From: Thermocatellispora tengchongensis
GTDB taxonomy: Bacteria > Actinomycetota > Actinomycetes > Streptosporangiales > Streptosporangiaceae
Direction of reading: 5' to 3'
DNA length: 64,000 bases
Assembly: GCF_014202315.1 (NCBI RefSeq)
Contig: NZ_JACHGN010000026.1
Location: 1 to 64,000 of the forward strand
The notes under the pieces were generated by a model, which was not told where the DNA came from, ran no database searches, and saw only the letters and a program-made list of their open reading frames with translations. Made by a program: the position numbers and the translations under genes. Below are positions 9,634 through 18,052 of this stretch, piece after piece (within the stretch, counting starts at the first letter, position 1; each line of letters begins with the position of its first letter).

Positions 9634-11361
9634 CTAGGCCCGCTTCAGCCAGGCGCCGTGGAAGACGGGGTAGGTCTGGGCGTCGAAGGCCACGTCGCGC
9701 ACCGCGGTGGAGAAGCCGGTGAGCTGCACCGGGGTGTAGAGCGGCAGCACGTACGCCTGCTCCAGCACCTCGCGCTGGACGTTGGCGTAGTCGCGCCGGG
9801 CCGTCTCGGGGTCGGAGGTCGCGGCGGCCTCCTCCACCCACCGGTCGATCTCCTCGGAGTCGACCAGCGCCACGTTGCCGCCCGCCTTGGCGTAGGTGTT
9901 GCCGGAGGCGAAGGCGAAGCGCAGCACGTCGGGGGTCGGCCGGGCGAAGCTGACGTCCACCAGGTCGTAGCCGCCGCCGATGAGGTGCTTCTCGACGAAC
10001 GTGCCGGTGTCCACCGTGGGCCGCTCGATCTTGATCCCGGCCAGCTTGGCCTGGGCCTGGATGCCCTCGGCGAGCACGTCGCGCTGTTCCTTGTTGCCCT
10101 CGGCCCAGTACGGCCAGGTGAGCGTGAGCGTCTTGCCGTCCTTGACGCGGTAGCCGTCGGGGCCGGTCTCGTTCCAGCCCGCCTCGTCCAGCAGCCGCTC
10201 GGCCTCGTCGAGGTCGTAGGAGGCCAGGGCCTGCTCGGCGGAGGCGTCGTAGGCGGCGGTGGTGGCGCTGAGCGGGTTGCGGGCGGCCTTGTAGTGGCCG
10301 AAGTAGATGTTCTGGATCAACTGCGGCACGTTGACGGAGGCCGACAGCGCGCGCCGGACCCTGACGTCGCGCAGCGGCCCCCGGGTCTGGTTGAAGTAGA
10401 GGTTGTAGTTCAGGCCCGGCGTCTCCTGGGCGGTGAGGGTGAACCCGGGCAGCGACTGCAACGCCTTGGCGTTCACCGGGGGCACTCCGGCGATGCCGTC
10501 CACCTGGCCGCTGGTCAGCGCGCCGTAGCGGGTGGCGTCCTCGGAGACGAACTCGAACACCAGGCCGTCGAGGTGGGCGGGGCCCCGGTGCGCGGCGCCC
10601 GCCGGCGGGGAGGAGTAGGCGGGGTTGCGCTTCAGCGTGACGCGCCGGTCCTTCTCCCAGGAGACGTAGGCGAACGGGCCGGTGCCGACGGGGACGTACT
10701 GGCCGGCGGGCTTGGCCAGCGCGGCCGGGCTCTGGATGCCCAGGTAGGGGACCGACAGGGCCTGGAGGAACGGGGTGAACGGCCGCTTGAGCCGGACCTC
10801 CACCTCCAGGTCGCCCAGCACGGTGGCCTTCTCGTACGGCGCGATGAGGGAGGCCGCGTACGCCGACTTGGTCTTGGGGTCCACCACGTGGTCGAGGGTC
10901 GCCTTGACCGCCTCGGCCGTGAGCGGGGTGCCGTCGTGGAAGGTGACGCCTTCGCGCAGGGTGAAGGTGTAGGTCCGGCCGTCCTCCGAGACCGTCCACT
11001 TCGAGGCCAGCCAGGGCTCGAATCGGTCGGGCGCGGTCTGCGCCACCAGCGAGTCGAAGATGTTGCGGTCGATCAGGCCGGTGACCGCGGTGGCGGCCAC
11101 GGCGGGGTCGAGGGTCACCTGGGTGCCGGCCACGGCGAAGCGGAGCGTTCCCCCGGCGACCGGCCCGGAGGCCGCAGCGCCGCGCGCGGCCGGTCCCGGG
11201 TCGTCGCGGGTCGCGACGGTGACGGCGAGCGCGGCGGCGACCACGACGGCCAGGGCGGCGGCGGTGATGAGCGGCCTGCGGGAGCGCAGGCGGCGCCGCG
11301 GCCTGGCCGGGGCTTCCGCGGAGGTTACCGGATTTTCGGTCGGCGACATCGGTTGAGCCAT
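9634..11361 (-). CDS. Oligopeptide-type extracellular solute-binding protein (SBP family 5), no lipobox cysteine
   Basis: About 575 residues with the family-5 pattern, e.g. WTVSEDGRTYTFTLREGVTF and a PVGTGPFAYVSWEKD region. The N-terminus has a basic stretch (RPRRRLRSRRP) and one long hydrophobic helix, but no cysteine follows, so it lacks a lipoprotein lipobox and may stay membrane-anchored or be cleaved by signal peptidase I. The start is uncertain: ATG at 11361 is chosen, a GTG at 11409 or an ATG at 11349 are alternatives, and none has a convincing Shine-Dalgarno. It heads the six-gene operon and captures the substrate. Confidence 0.88.
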   Translation of the reverse strand: MAQPMSPTENPVTSAEAPARPRRRLRSRRPLITAAALAVVVAAALAVTVATRDDPGPAARGAAASGPVAGGTLRFAVAGTQVTLDPAVAATAVTGLIDRNIFDSLVAQTAPDRFEPWLASKWTVSEDGRTYTFTLREGVTFHDGTPLTAEAVKATLDHVVDPKTKSAYAASLIAPYEKATVLGDLEVEVRLKRPFTPFLQALSVPYLGIQSPAALAKPAGQYVPVGTGPFAYVSWEKDRRVTLKRNPAYSSPPAGAAHRGPAHLDGLVFEFVSEDATRYGALTSGQVDGIAGVPPVNAKALQSLPGFTLTAQETPGLNYNLYFNQTRGPLRDVRVRRALSASVNVPQLIQNIYFGHYKAARNPLSATTAAYDASAEQALASYDLDEAERLLDEAGWNETGPDGYRVKDGKTLTLTWPYWAEGNKEQRDVLAEGIQAQAKLAGIKIERPTVDTGTFVEKHLIGGGYDLVDVSFARPTPDVLRFAFASGNTYAKAGGNVALVDSEEIDRWVEEAAATSDPETARRDYANVQREVLEQAYVLPLYTPVQLTGFSTAVRDVAFDAQTYPVFHGAWLKRA

Positions 11362-11528
11362 TTCTGTTCGCACACGCACATGGGTGGTGAATGACGGTGA
11401 AGCCGCCACTTCCTGCGCGGATCACACCATGGCCAATGCCGGAAGTCAACCGGCATCATCCCTGCTCAAGCGGGCAATCCAAGCATTCCCGCAGCACATC
11501 GCATATTCATTTGAATCACCGATGGGGT

Positions 11529-11554
11529 CCCATTCGATTTTGCGATTGAATGGG
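11529..11554. promoter_or_regulatory. Inverted repeat in AT-richer intergenic DNA
   Basis: CCCATTC (11529-11535) and GAATGGG (11548-11554) form a perfect 7-bp inverted repeat with 12 bases between. It lies in the AT-richer gap upstream of the oligopeptide operon, near the end of the LysR gene. It could be an operator for the transporter operon. Evidence is only the symmetry and position. Confidence 0.35.
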
Positions 11555-11558
11555 CATG

Positions 11559-11591
11559 AAAAAGCCGTACGGCCCGCGCCGGCCGTACGGC
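11559..11591 (-). terminator. Rho-independent-like terminator of the LysR gene
   Basis: Arms 11564-11574 and 11581-11591 pair perfectly over 11 bp with a 6-base loop. On the minus strand the hairpin is followed at once by five T residues (A-run 11559-11563 on the plus strand). It sits 12 bases after the LysR stop codon. This is the most canonical intrinsic terminator in the window. Confidence 0.85.
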
Positions 11592-11603
11592 GGTACAGGG
11601 GGA

Positions 11604-12470
11604 TCAGGCCGCGGTCAGCTCCCGCGCGGCGAAAAAGCGGCGCAGGACCGCGCTCGCGGCCTCCTGCACGTCGGGGCGCAGGCCCTCGCGCGCGGCGAGG
11701 TGGACGGGCACCGCGCCCTGGTCCGGTAAGCGGGCCACCCCGGCCAGGCCGGGCAGGGCGTCCTCGGGTGCGGGGATCAGGGCCACGCCGAGCCCGGCCC
11801 GCGCCGCGGCGAGGACGCCGCCGAAGTTGGTGGCCTCGGCGGTGACCTGAACGAGCCACCCGGCGTCCTCCAGCGCCCGCACGGCCTGCCGGCGCAGACC
11901 GCACGGCTCCTGGAAGGCGACCAGCGGGATCTCATCGCCGCGCGGCGGGGGCGCCCAGCCGGGAGCGGCCAGCCAGCACAGCGGCAGCGCCCCGACCTCG
12001 ACGGCCGTCCCACCGGGCACGGCTCCTACGATCATGGCCAGGTCGAGCGCGCCGCGGCGCGCGGCCTCCAGCAGCTCGGTGGTGCGATCGAGCCGGAACA
12101 GCACGTTCAGCTTGGGGAACCCGCGCCGCAGCTCGCCGAGCAGGTCGGGCAGCAGCCGGTCGGCCGCCTGCTCGGTGGCCCCGAAGGTGAGCGTGGGCGC
12201 GCGCTCCACACCGAGCCTGCCCATCGCCTCGTCGTGCACCGCGAGCAGCCGCCTGGCCTCGGCCAGCAGCACCTCCCCCGCCGGGGTGAACCGGGTCGTG
12301 CGGCCGTCGCGCTCCACGAGGGGCCGGCCGACGACGCGTTCCAGGGCGCGGACATGCTGACTGACGGTGGGCTGGCTGGTACGCAGCACGGAGGCCGCCC
12401 GCCCGAAGCCTCCGCAGTCGGCGATCGCCACGAACGTCCGCAGTTGAGCGAGGTCCAGCAAAGCTGCCAT
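11604..12470 (-). CDS. LysR-family transcriptional regulator
   Basis: The 288-residue product starts with the LysR winged helix (LAQLRTFVAIADCGGFGRAA then TSQPTVSQHVRALE) and continues with an effector-binding domain. It is divergent from the ornithine cyclodeaminase-like gene with only 86 bases between, the classic arrangement for a LysR regulator controlling its neighbour. The region between contains an AT-rich stretch near 12505-12535 that could hold the promoter and operator. Its own terminator is downstream. Confidence 0.92.
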   Translation of the reverse strand: MAALLDLAQLRTFVAIADCGGFGRAASVLRTSQPTVSQHVRALERVVGRPLVERDGRTTRFTPAGEVLLAEARRLLAVHDEAMGRLGVERAPTLTFGATEQAADRLLPDLLGELRRGFPKLNVLFRLDRTTELLEAARRGALDLAMIVGAVPGGTAVEVGALPLCWLAAPGWAPPPRGDEIPLVAFQEPCGLRRQAVRALEDAGWLVQVTAEATNFGGVLAAARAGLGVALIPAPEDALPGLAGVARLPDQGAVPVHLAAREGLRPDVQEAASAVLRRFFAARELTAA

Positions 12471-12556
12471 ACGGCCATGCTAGCGCAAAAACCCACTTTT
12501 TCTACCTAGAATATTGGTTGTTACATCCGTCTCCCCTCTCCTGACAGGGTCGCCGC

Positions 12557-13492
12557 ATGCTCATGCTCACCCGCTCCGAAGTGGAGCACCTGCTGGACGC
12601 CGAGGACTACATCGACCTGATCGAGGACGCCTTCGCCGCGTACGCCGCCGGCGAGACCCTGCCCAGCGTGCTGGCGCACCTGGACAGCCCGCCCGGCGAG
12701 TTCCACATCAAGGCGAGCGGCGCCGGCGACGCGGTCGGCGTCAAGATCGGCGCCTGCTTCTACGACCGGCCGCAGATGCTCGGGCTGCCCAGCATCACCG
12801 GGCTGATCGCGCTGTTCGACAGCGGCAACGGCGAACCGCTGCTGCTGCTGGAGTCGGCCACCGTCACCCGCCTGCGCACCGCCGCGGCCACCGCGGTCGC
12901 GGCCCGCCACCTGGCCCTGCCCGAGGCCGCGACGCTCGCCGTGTGCGGCCTGGGCGGCCAGGCCGCGGCCCACATCGCCGCCGTCTCCGCCGTGCGCCCG
13001 ATCCGCCGCGTCCTGGTGTGGGGCCGCGACGCCGGCAGGACCCGCGAGTTCGCCGCCGAGCACGGCGCCGAGGCCGCCACCTGCCCGGGCGCGGCGGCGC
13101 GCGAGGCCGACATCGTGGTGACGCTGACCCCCGCCGAGAAGCCCTACCTCGGCCGCGAGGACGTACGCCCCGGCGCGCTGGTCGCCGCGGTCGGCTCCGA
13201 CGCCCCGCACAAGCGCGAGCTGCGCGACGACCTGCTCGCCGCGTCCGCCCTGGTCACCGACGTCACCCATCAGTGCGCCGAGGCCGGCGAGCTGCACCAC
13301 CGGCCCGAGACCCCGGTGCGGGCCGAACTCGGCCAGGTGGTCTCCGGCGGCGCGCCGGGGCGGCTGTCCGACACCGAGATCGTGGTGTTCGACTCCACCG
13401 GCACCGCCGTCCAGGACGTCGCCGCCGCCCGCGCCCTGTACACCGCGGCCACGCGCTCCGGCCTCGGCCGCACCGTGCCGCTGTGGGACTGA
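12557..13492 (+). CDS. Ornithine cyclodeaminase / mu-crystallin family protein
   Basis: This 311-residue protein matches the OCD/mu-crystallin family in length and motifs: an N-terminal substrate half with KIGACFYDRP, a central ESATVTRLRTAAATAVAARHLA helix region and an NAD-binding loop VCGLGGQAAAHIAAV. Family members include ornithine cyclodeaminase, alanine dehydrogenase and imine reductases that use NAD(P). The exact reaction is not readable. The start is ATG at 12557, with a second ATG two codons on. It is probably controlled by the divergent LysR protein. Confidence 0.85.
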   Translation: MLMLTRSEVEHLLDAEDYIDLIEDAFAAYAAGETLPSVLAHLDSPPGEFHIKASGAGDAVGVKIGACFYDRPQMLGLPSITGLIALFDSGNGEPLLLLESATVTRLRTAAATAVAARHLALPEAATLAVCGLGGQAAAHIAAVSAVRPIRRVLVWGRDAGRTREFAAEHGAEAATCPGAAAREADIVVTLTPAEKPYLGREDVRPGALVAAVGSDAPHKRELRDDLLAASALVTDVTHQCAEAGELHHRPETPVRAELGQVVSGGAPGRLSDTEIVVFDSTGTAVQDVAAARALYTAATRSGLGRTVPLWD

Positions 13493-13841
13493 CCGCCGCC
13501 GTGACCTGGCCCGGAGAACCGGTCCAGGAGCTCCGGGGCGGGCGACCTGCCGGAGGCGCCGATGATCGCGCGCCGCACGCCGGCCCCGGCCCGGCGGCCC
13601 ACAAGCCGCCCCGGACGATCCGGAGTTCCTGAGCCCGCACCTCGCCTCCGGCAAGGCGCTCGGCCTCGCCCCCGACGACCCCTGCCCTTCTCTCCGGCCT
13701 GGGAACGGGTGATCGGCCTCACCCCCGGCCCTCACCCCGCACCGCTCTTGCGAATGCCAGGGGAAAGTCCGGTATCTCGCCGCTTCTGCGGTGACGTACG
13801 GGTGTTCAGATTGGCACATGCGAGAGGTAGGGTGAGACTTC
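13493..13841. other. 349-bp intergenic region, possibly holding a decayed fragment
   Basis: No complete gene is seen. On the plus strand around 13613-13680 one frame reads DDPEFLSPHLASGKALGLAP without start or homology I can name; it may be a relic or chance. The last 90 bases before 13842 are less GC-rich and probably carry the promoter of the molybdate locus. Confidence 0.4.
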
Positions 13842-14255
13842 GTGACGACCTTTCGGATCAGCGAGGCCGCCGCGCTGCTCGGCGTCAGCGCCGACACGGT
13901 CCGCCGCTGGATCGACTCCGGCCGGCTGCCGGCCGAGCGCGACGAGCACGGCCACCGGCGGGTGAACGGCGCCGATCTGGCCGCGTTCGCGCGGGCCCAG
14001 GTGGCGACCGGCGACGAGGGCGGCCGGTCCTCGGCGCGCAACCGGTTCCGGGGGATCGTCACCGAGGTGATCAAGGACGCGGTGATGGCGCAGGTCGAGA
14101 TCGCCGCCGGGCCGTTCCGGGTGGTGTCGCTGATGAGCCGGCAGGCCGCCGACGAGCTGGGGCTGGAGCCCGGCGTCGTGGCGGTCGCCGTGGTCAAGTC
14201 CACCAATGTCGTCGTCGAGATCCCCGGCCACGAGCGCGTGGCCGCCGGTCAGTGA
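13842..14255 (+). CDS. Molybdate-binding HTH-Mop (TOBE) protein
   Basis: The 137-residue protein joins an excisionase/MerR-type DNA-binding helix (RISEAAALLGVSADTVRRWI, about 4-23) to one Mop/TOBE domain (NRFRGIVTEV through STNVVVEIP, about 67-130). Mop domains bind molybdate or tungstate. The pairing suggests a molybdate-responsive regulator or storage protein placed ahead of modABC. The GTG start has GGTAGGGTGAG upstream. It ends 14 bases before modA, so it is likely cotranscribed. Confidence 0.88.
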   Translation: MTTFRISEAAALLGVSADTVRRWIDSGRLPAERDEHGHRRVNGADLAAFARAQVATGDEGGRSSARNRFRGIVTEVIKDAVMAQVEIAAGPFRVVSLMSRQAADELGLEPGVVAVAVVKSTNVVVEIPGHERVAAGQ

Positions 14256-14269
14256 AGGAGCCCCCCTTG

Positions 14270-15064
14270 GTGTCCAGGCGTCTGTCCCGATGGGCCACGG
14301 CCCTCGCCGCCGTGCTCGCGCTCGCCGGGGTGACGGCGTGCGGCTCCGGCCGTCCGGCGGCCTCGGCCTCGCCCTCGGCGCCCGCGAGCGGCGCCAAGGA
14401 GGTCACGGTGTTCGCGGCGGCGTCGCTGACCGGCACGTTCACCGAGCTGGGCAAGGCGTTCGAGGCCGCCAACCCGGGCACCACGGTCCGGTTCAACTTC
14501 GGCTCCAGTGCCACGCTGGCCCAGCAGATCGTCCAGGGGGCGCCCGCCGACGTGTTCGCCGCCGCCAGCCCGGCCACGATGAAGACCGTGACCGACGCCG
14601 GGCTCGCGAGCGCGCCGGCCACGTTCGTGCGCAACCGGCTGCAGATCGCCGTCCCGGCCGGCAACCCCGCCGGGGTGGACGAGCTGAAGGACCTGGCCGA
14701 CCCGAAGGTGAAGGTGGCCCTGTGCGCGCCGCAGGTGCCGTGCGGCGCCGCCGCGGTCAAGGCGCTGGAGGCGGCCGGGCTGAAGGTCACCCCGGTCACG
14801 CTGGAGCAGGACGTCAAGGCCACCCTGACCAAGGTCGAGCTGGGCGAGGTGGACGCCGCGCTGGTCTACACGACCGATGTGATCGCCTCGGGCGGCGAGG
14901 TGCGGGGCATCGCCTTCCCCGAGGCCGGCCAGGCGGTCAACGACTACCCGATCGCCGCCCTGGCCAAGGCGCCCGCGGGCGACCTGGCCGGGCGGTTCGT
15001 GGACCTGGTGCTGTCGCAGCGGGGCAAGGACGTGCTCATCAAGGCCGGGTTCGAGGCGCCCTGA
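14270..15064 (+). CDS. modA: Molybdate ABC transporter substrate-binding lipoprotein ModA
   Basis: A 264-residue lipoprotein: basic N-terminus, hydrophobic segment and lipobox LAGVTAC. The mature part has VTVFAAASLTGTFTELGKAF, typical of ModA, and GAPADVFAAAS followed by YTTDV near the C-terminus, where oxyanion ligands sit. GTG at 14270 is preceded by AAGGAG at nine bases; a TTG one codon upstream is possible. It binds molybdate outside the cell and feeds ModBC. Confidence 0.95.
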   Translation: MSRRLSRWATALAAVLALAGVTACGSGRPAASASPSAPASGAKEVTVFAAASLTGTFTELGKAFEAANPGTTVRFNFGSSATLAQQIVQGAPADVFAAASPATMKTVTDAGLASAPATFVRNRLQIAVPAGNPAGVDELKDLADPKVKVALCAPQVPCGAAAVKALEAAGLKVTPVTLEQDVKATLTKVELGEVDAALVYTTDVIASGGEVRGIAFPEAGQAVNDYPIAALAKAPAGDLAGRFVDLVLSQRGKDVLIKAGFEAP

Positions 15065-15068
15065 CCCG

Positions 15069-15923
15069 ATGAGCGGTTCGCAGGGCTCGCGCCCCGCCCC
15101 CGGCGGCGGGGCGGGCGCGGCGCGTACGGGGGGCCGGGAGGTCTCCGGACGGCTGCCGTGGATGCTGGTGGCACCCGCCGTGCTCGGGCTGGCCTTCCTG
15201 GTGCTGCCGCTGGCCGGGCTGCTGATCCGGGCCCCCTGGTCCACACTGCTGCAGCGGCTCGCCGAGCCGCAGGTGCTGGAGGCGCTGCGGCTGTCGCTGG
15301 TGAGCGCCACCGTCGCCACCGCCGCCTGCCTCCTGCTCGGGGTGCCCCTGGCCTGGCTGCTGGCCCGGGTGGAGTTCCCCGGGCGGCGGCTGGTGCGCGC
15401 CCTGGTCACCGTCCCGCTGGTGCTGCCCCCGGTGGTCGGCGGCGTCGCCCTGCTGCTCGTCCTCGGCCGGCGCGGCCTGGTGGGGCAGTGGCTGGAGGCG
15501 ACGTTCGGCGTCACCCTGCCCTTCACCACCGCGGGCGTCATCGTCGCCGAGGCGTTCGTGGCGATGCCGTTCCTGGTGATCAGCGTCGAGGGCGCGCTGC
15601 GCGCCGCCGACCGCCGCTTCGAGGAGGCCGCCGCCACCCTGGGCGCCTCCCGCTGGACCGTCTTCCGCCGCGTCACCTTGCCGCTCATCATGCCCGGCGT
15701 GGTCGCCGGCGCGGTGCTGTGCTGGGCGCGGGCGCTGGGCGAGTTCGGCGCCACCATCACCTTCGCCGGCAACTTCCCCGGCACCACCCAGACCATGCCG
15801 CTGGCCGTCTACCTGGCCCTGGAGACCGAGCCCGAGGCCGCCATCGTGCTCAGCCTCGTGCTGCTGGCGGTCTCGGTGGCGATCCTGGCCGGCCTGCGCG
15901 ACCGCTGGGTGGCCGCGCCATGA
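15069..15923 (+). CDS. modB: Molybdate ABC transporter permease ModB
   Basis: A 284-residue permease with about five to six TM helices and the EAA-type loop AAATLGASRWTVFRRVTLPL. GEFGATITFAGNFPGTTQT is the diagnostic C-terminal ModB/CysT-type motif. It starts five bases after the modA stop and its stop overlaps the modC start. It forms the inner membrane channel for molybdate. Confidence 0.95.
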   Translation: MSGSQGSRPAPGGGAGAARTGGREVSGRLPWMLVAPAVLGLAFLVLPLAGLLIRAPWSTLLQRLAEPQVLEALRLSLVSATVATAACLLLGVPLAWLLARVEFPGRRLVRALVTVPLVLPPVVGGVALLLVLGRRGLVGQWLEATFGVTLPFTTAGVIVAEAFVAMPFLVISVEGALRAADRRFEEAAATLGASRWTVFRRVTLPLIMPGVVAGAVLCWARALGEFGATITFAGNFPGTTQTMPLAVYLALETEPEAAIVLSLVLLAVSVAILAGLRDRWVAAP

Positions 15924-16951
15924 CCCTGCACGCCCGCCTGGTCGTCACCCGGCCCGCCTTCACCCTGGACATCACCCTGGAGGTCGCCCCCGGCGAGGTC
16001 GTGGCGCTGCTCGGCCCGAACGGCGCGGGCAAGACCACCGCGCTGCGCGCCCTGGCCGGGCTGCTCGCCCTGTCCGAGGGCGAGATCGTCCTGGACGGCC
16101 GGCCGCTGCACACGCTGCCGGCCGAGCACCGCCCGATCGGCATGGTCTTCCAGGACTACCTGCTCTTCCCGCACCTGTCCGCCCTGGACAACGTGGCCTT
16201 CGGCCCGCGCTGCCAGGGCGCGTCCCGCGCCGAGGCCCGGCGTACCGCCGCCGAGCTGCTGGAGCGCGTCGGCCTCGCCGCGCACGCGGCGGCCCGGCCG
16301 CGGCAGCTCTCCGGAGGGCAGGCCCAGCGGGTCGCCCTCGCCCGCGCGCTGGCCGTGCGCCCGCGCCTGCTGCTGCTGGACGAGCCGCTGGCCGCCCTGG
16401 ACGCCCACACCCGCCTGGAGATCCGCTCCCGGCTCCGCCGCCACCTGGCCGACTTCGACGGCGCGACCGTGCTGGTCACCCACGACCCGCTGGACGCGAT
16501 GGTGCTGGCCGACCGGCTGATCGTGATCGAGCACGGCGCGATCGTGCAGCAGGGCGCGCCCGGCGAGGTGGCCCGCCGCCCGCGCACCGACTACGTCGCC
16601 CGCCTGGTCGGGCTCAACCTCTACCGCGGCCTCGGCGACGGGGCCCGGATCAAGGTCGGCGAGCTGGCCTTCAGCACCGTCGAGCAGGTCGAGGGCCCCG
16701 CGTTCGTCGCCTTCTCCCCCGCCGCCGTGGCCCTGTACCGCACCCGTCCCGACGGCAGCCCGCGCAACCTGTGGCGGGCCCGGATCGACGGCATCGAGCG
16801 GCACGGCGACAACGTACGCGTCCATCTGGAGGGGCCGATCACCGCCGTGGCCGACATCACCCCCGCCGCGGTCGCCGAGCTGGACCTGGCCCCCGGCCGC
16901 GAGGTGTGGGCCTCGCTCAAGGCCGCCGAGACGCACGCCTACCCGGCGTGA
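15920..16951 (+). CDS. modC: Molybdate ABC transporter ATPase ModC
   Basis: The 343-residue protein has Walker A GPNGAGKTT, Q-loop VFQDYLLFPHLSA, signature LSGGQAQRVALARAL, Walker B LLLLDEPLAALD and THDP. A C-terminal extension of about 120 residues resembles the regulatory TOBE part found in molybdate/sulfate-type ATPases. ATG overlaps the modB stop as ATGA. It energises the molybdate channel. Confidence 0.94.
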   Translation: MTLHARLVVTRPAFTLDITLEVAPGEVVALLGPNGAGKTTALRALAGLLALSEGEIVLDGRPLHTLPAEHRPIGMVFQDYLLFPHLSALDNVAFGPRCQGASRAEARRTAAELLERVGLAAHAAARPRQLSGGQAQRVALARALAVRPRLLLLDEPLAALDAHTRLEIRSRLRRHLADFDGATVLVTHDPLDAMVLADRLIVIEHGAIVQQGAPGEVARRPRTDYVARLVGLNLYRGLGDGARIKVGELAFSTVEQVEGPAFVAFSPAAVALYRTRPDGSPRNLWRARIDGIERHGDNVRVHLEGPITAVADITPAAVAELDLAPGREVWASLKAAETHAYPA

Positions 16952-17082
16952 GGGCCGGCCGGGCCCTGCTCGCGGGCCAGGCGGGTGGCCGGCGCGCCTG
17001 CCGACGTACCACGATGTGGGGTGACCACCCCGGTGACCGCCGGCGCCCGAGCACCGACCACCCGCCGTCCATGGAGGCCCCG

Positions 17083-17535
17083 ATGCCCGTTGACATCCCC
17101 GGCATCCCCGCCGACCCGTTCCACCGCAAGCTGCACCACATCGCCCCGGCCGGGCTGACCACGGAGACGGCGCAGACCGGCGGCATGCGCCGGCGGGCCG
17201 CGATCAGCGGCGCCACCGTCGGTTCCAGCCGGCTGTGGATGGGGCAGACCCACGTCGCGCCCGCCACCGTCTCGGCCAACCACCACCACGGCGAGTCGGA
17301 GACCGCGATCTACGTCGTCTCCGGCACCCCGTCGTTCGTCTTCCTCGACGTCGAGGGGGACCGGCCGGTGGAGGTGCGGATCGACACCCGGCCGGGCGAC
17401 TACATCTTCGTGCCGCCCTACGTGCCGCACCGGGAGGAGAACCCCGACCCCGAGGTGGAGGCGATCGTGGTGATCGCGCGCAGCACGCAGGAGGCGATCG
17501 TGGTCAACCTGGACGGGCTGACCTGGACGAGCTGA
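17083..17535 (+). CDS. Cupin-domain protein
   Basis: A 150-residue single-domain cupin. Metal-ligand motifs are visible: HHHGESE in the first conserved stretch and GDYIFVPPYVPHRE in the second, giving the usual His/Glu/His set. Start ATG at 17083 has GGAGG upstream with six-base spacing. It lies 131 bases after modC on the same strand, probably its own unit. The reaction is unknown; such small cupins range from isomerases to dioxygenases and storage-like proteins. Confidence 0.85.
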   Translation: MPVDIPGIPADPFHRKLHHIAPAGLTTETAQTGGMRRRAAISGATVGSSRLWMGQTHVAPATVSANHHHGESETAIYVVSGTPSFVFLDVEGDRPVEVRIDTRPGDYIFVPPYVPHREENPDPEVEAIVVIARSTQEAIVVNLDGLTWTS

Positions 17536-17556
17536 CCCCGACGGAGCCGGTCCTGA

Positions 17557-17579
17557 CCTCGCGGTGAACCCTCGCGAGG
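17557..17579. terminator. Hairpin between convergent cupin and acetyltransferase genes
   Basis: CCTCGCG (17557-17563) pairs with CGCGAGG (17573-17579) around nine bases. It sits in the 52-base gap between two convergent genes. No T-run is present. Confidence 0.5.
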
Positions 17580-17587
17580 GCCGGGCG

Positions 17588-18052
17588 TCACAGTGCCTTG
17601 GCGAAGGGCAGGGCCTTCAGCCCGGCGCGGTCGTGCGGGTCGAACAGGGGCTCGTAGCCGCAGGCCAGGTAGAGGGCGGCGGCCTCGGGCTGGCGCGGGC
17701 CGGTGGTGAGGTAGATCCTGCGGTACCCCCGGCGCGCCGCCTCCCGTTCCAGCTCCCGGACCACCGCGGCCCCGAGCCCGCGGCGGCGGTGGCCGGGATG
17801 GGTCCACACCCGCTTCAGCTCGGCGGTCCGCTCGTCGTAGCGGCGGAACGCCCCGCCCGCGACGGTCTCGTCCCCCGCCACCAGGACCAGGAAGGCGCCG
17901 TGCGGCGGGGCGAACTCCCGGGCGGGGTACCGGTTCAGCTCGTCGTTGGGGCCGTACCGGGTGGTGTACTCCTCGTGCAGGCCGGCGAGGAGGGGCGCCA
18001 CCACGGCGTCCTCCGCGCCGACCAGCCGCACGGTGTACGACAGCGCGCTCAT
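17588..18052 (-). CDS. GNAT N-acetyltransferase
   Basis: A 154-residue GNAT fold protein with LKRVWTHPGHRRRGLGAAVV, containing the acetyl-CoA pyrophosphate loop (Q/R-x-x-G-x-G/A type), then the C-terminal strand IYLTTGPRQPEAAALYLACGY. It should transfer an acetyl group from acetyl-CoA to an amine. ATG at 18052 overlaps the stop of the binding-protein gene as ATGA, so it is the last gene of the monooxygenase-transporter operon. Context suggests the imported amino compound is its substrate. Confidence 0.88.
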   Translation of the reverse strand: MSALSYTVRLVGAEDAVVAPLLAGLHEEYTTRYGPNDELNRYPAREFAPPHGAFLVLVAGDETVAGGAFRRYDERTAELKRVWTHPGHRRRGLGAAVVRELEREAARRGYRRIYLTTGPRQPEAAALYLACGYEPLFDPHDRAGLKALPFAKAL

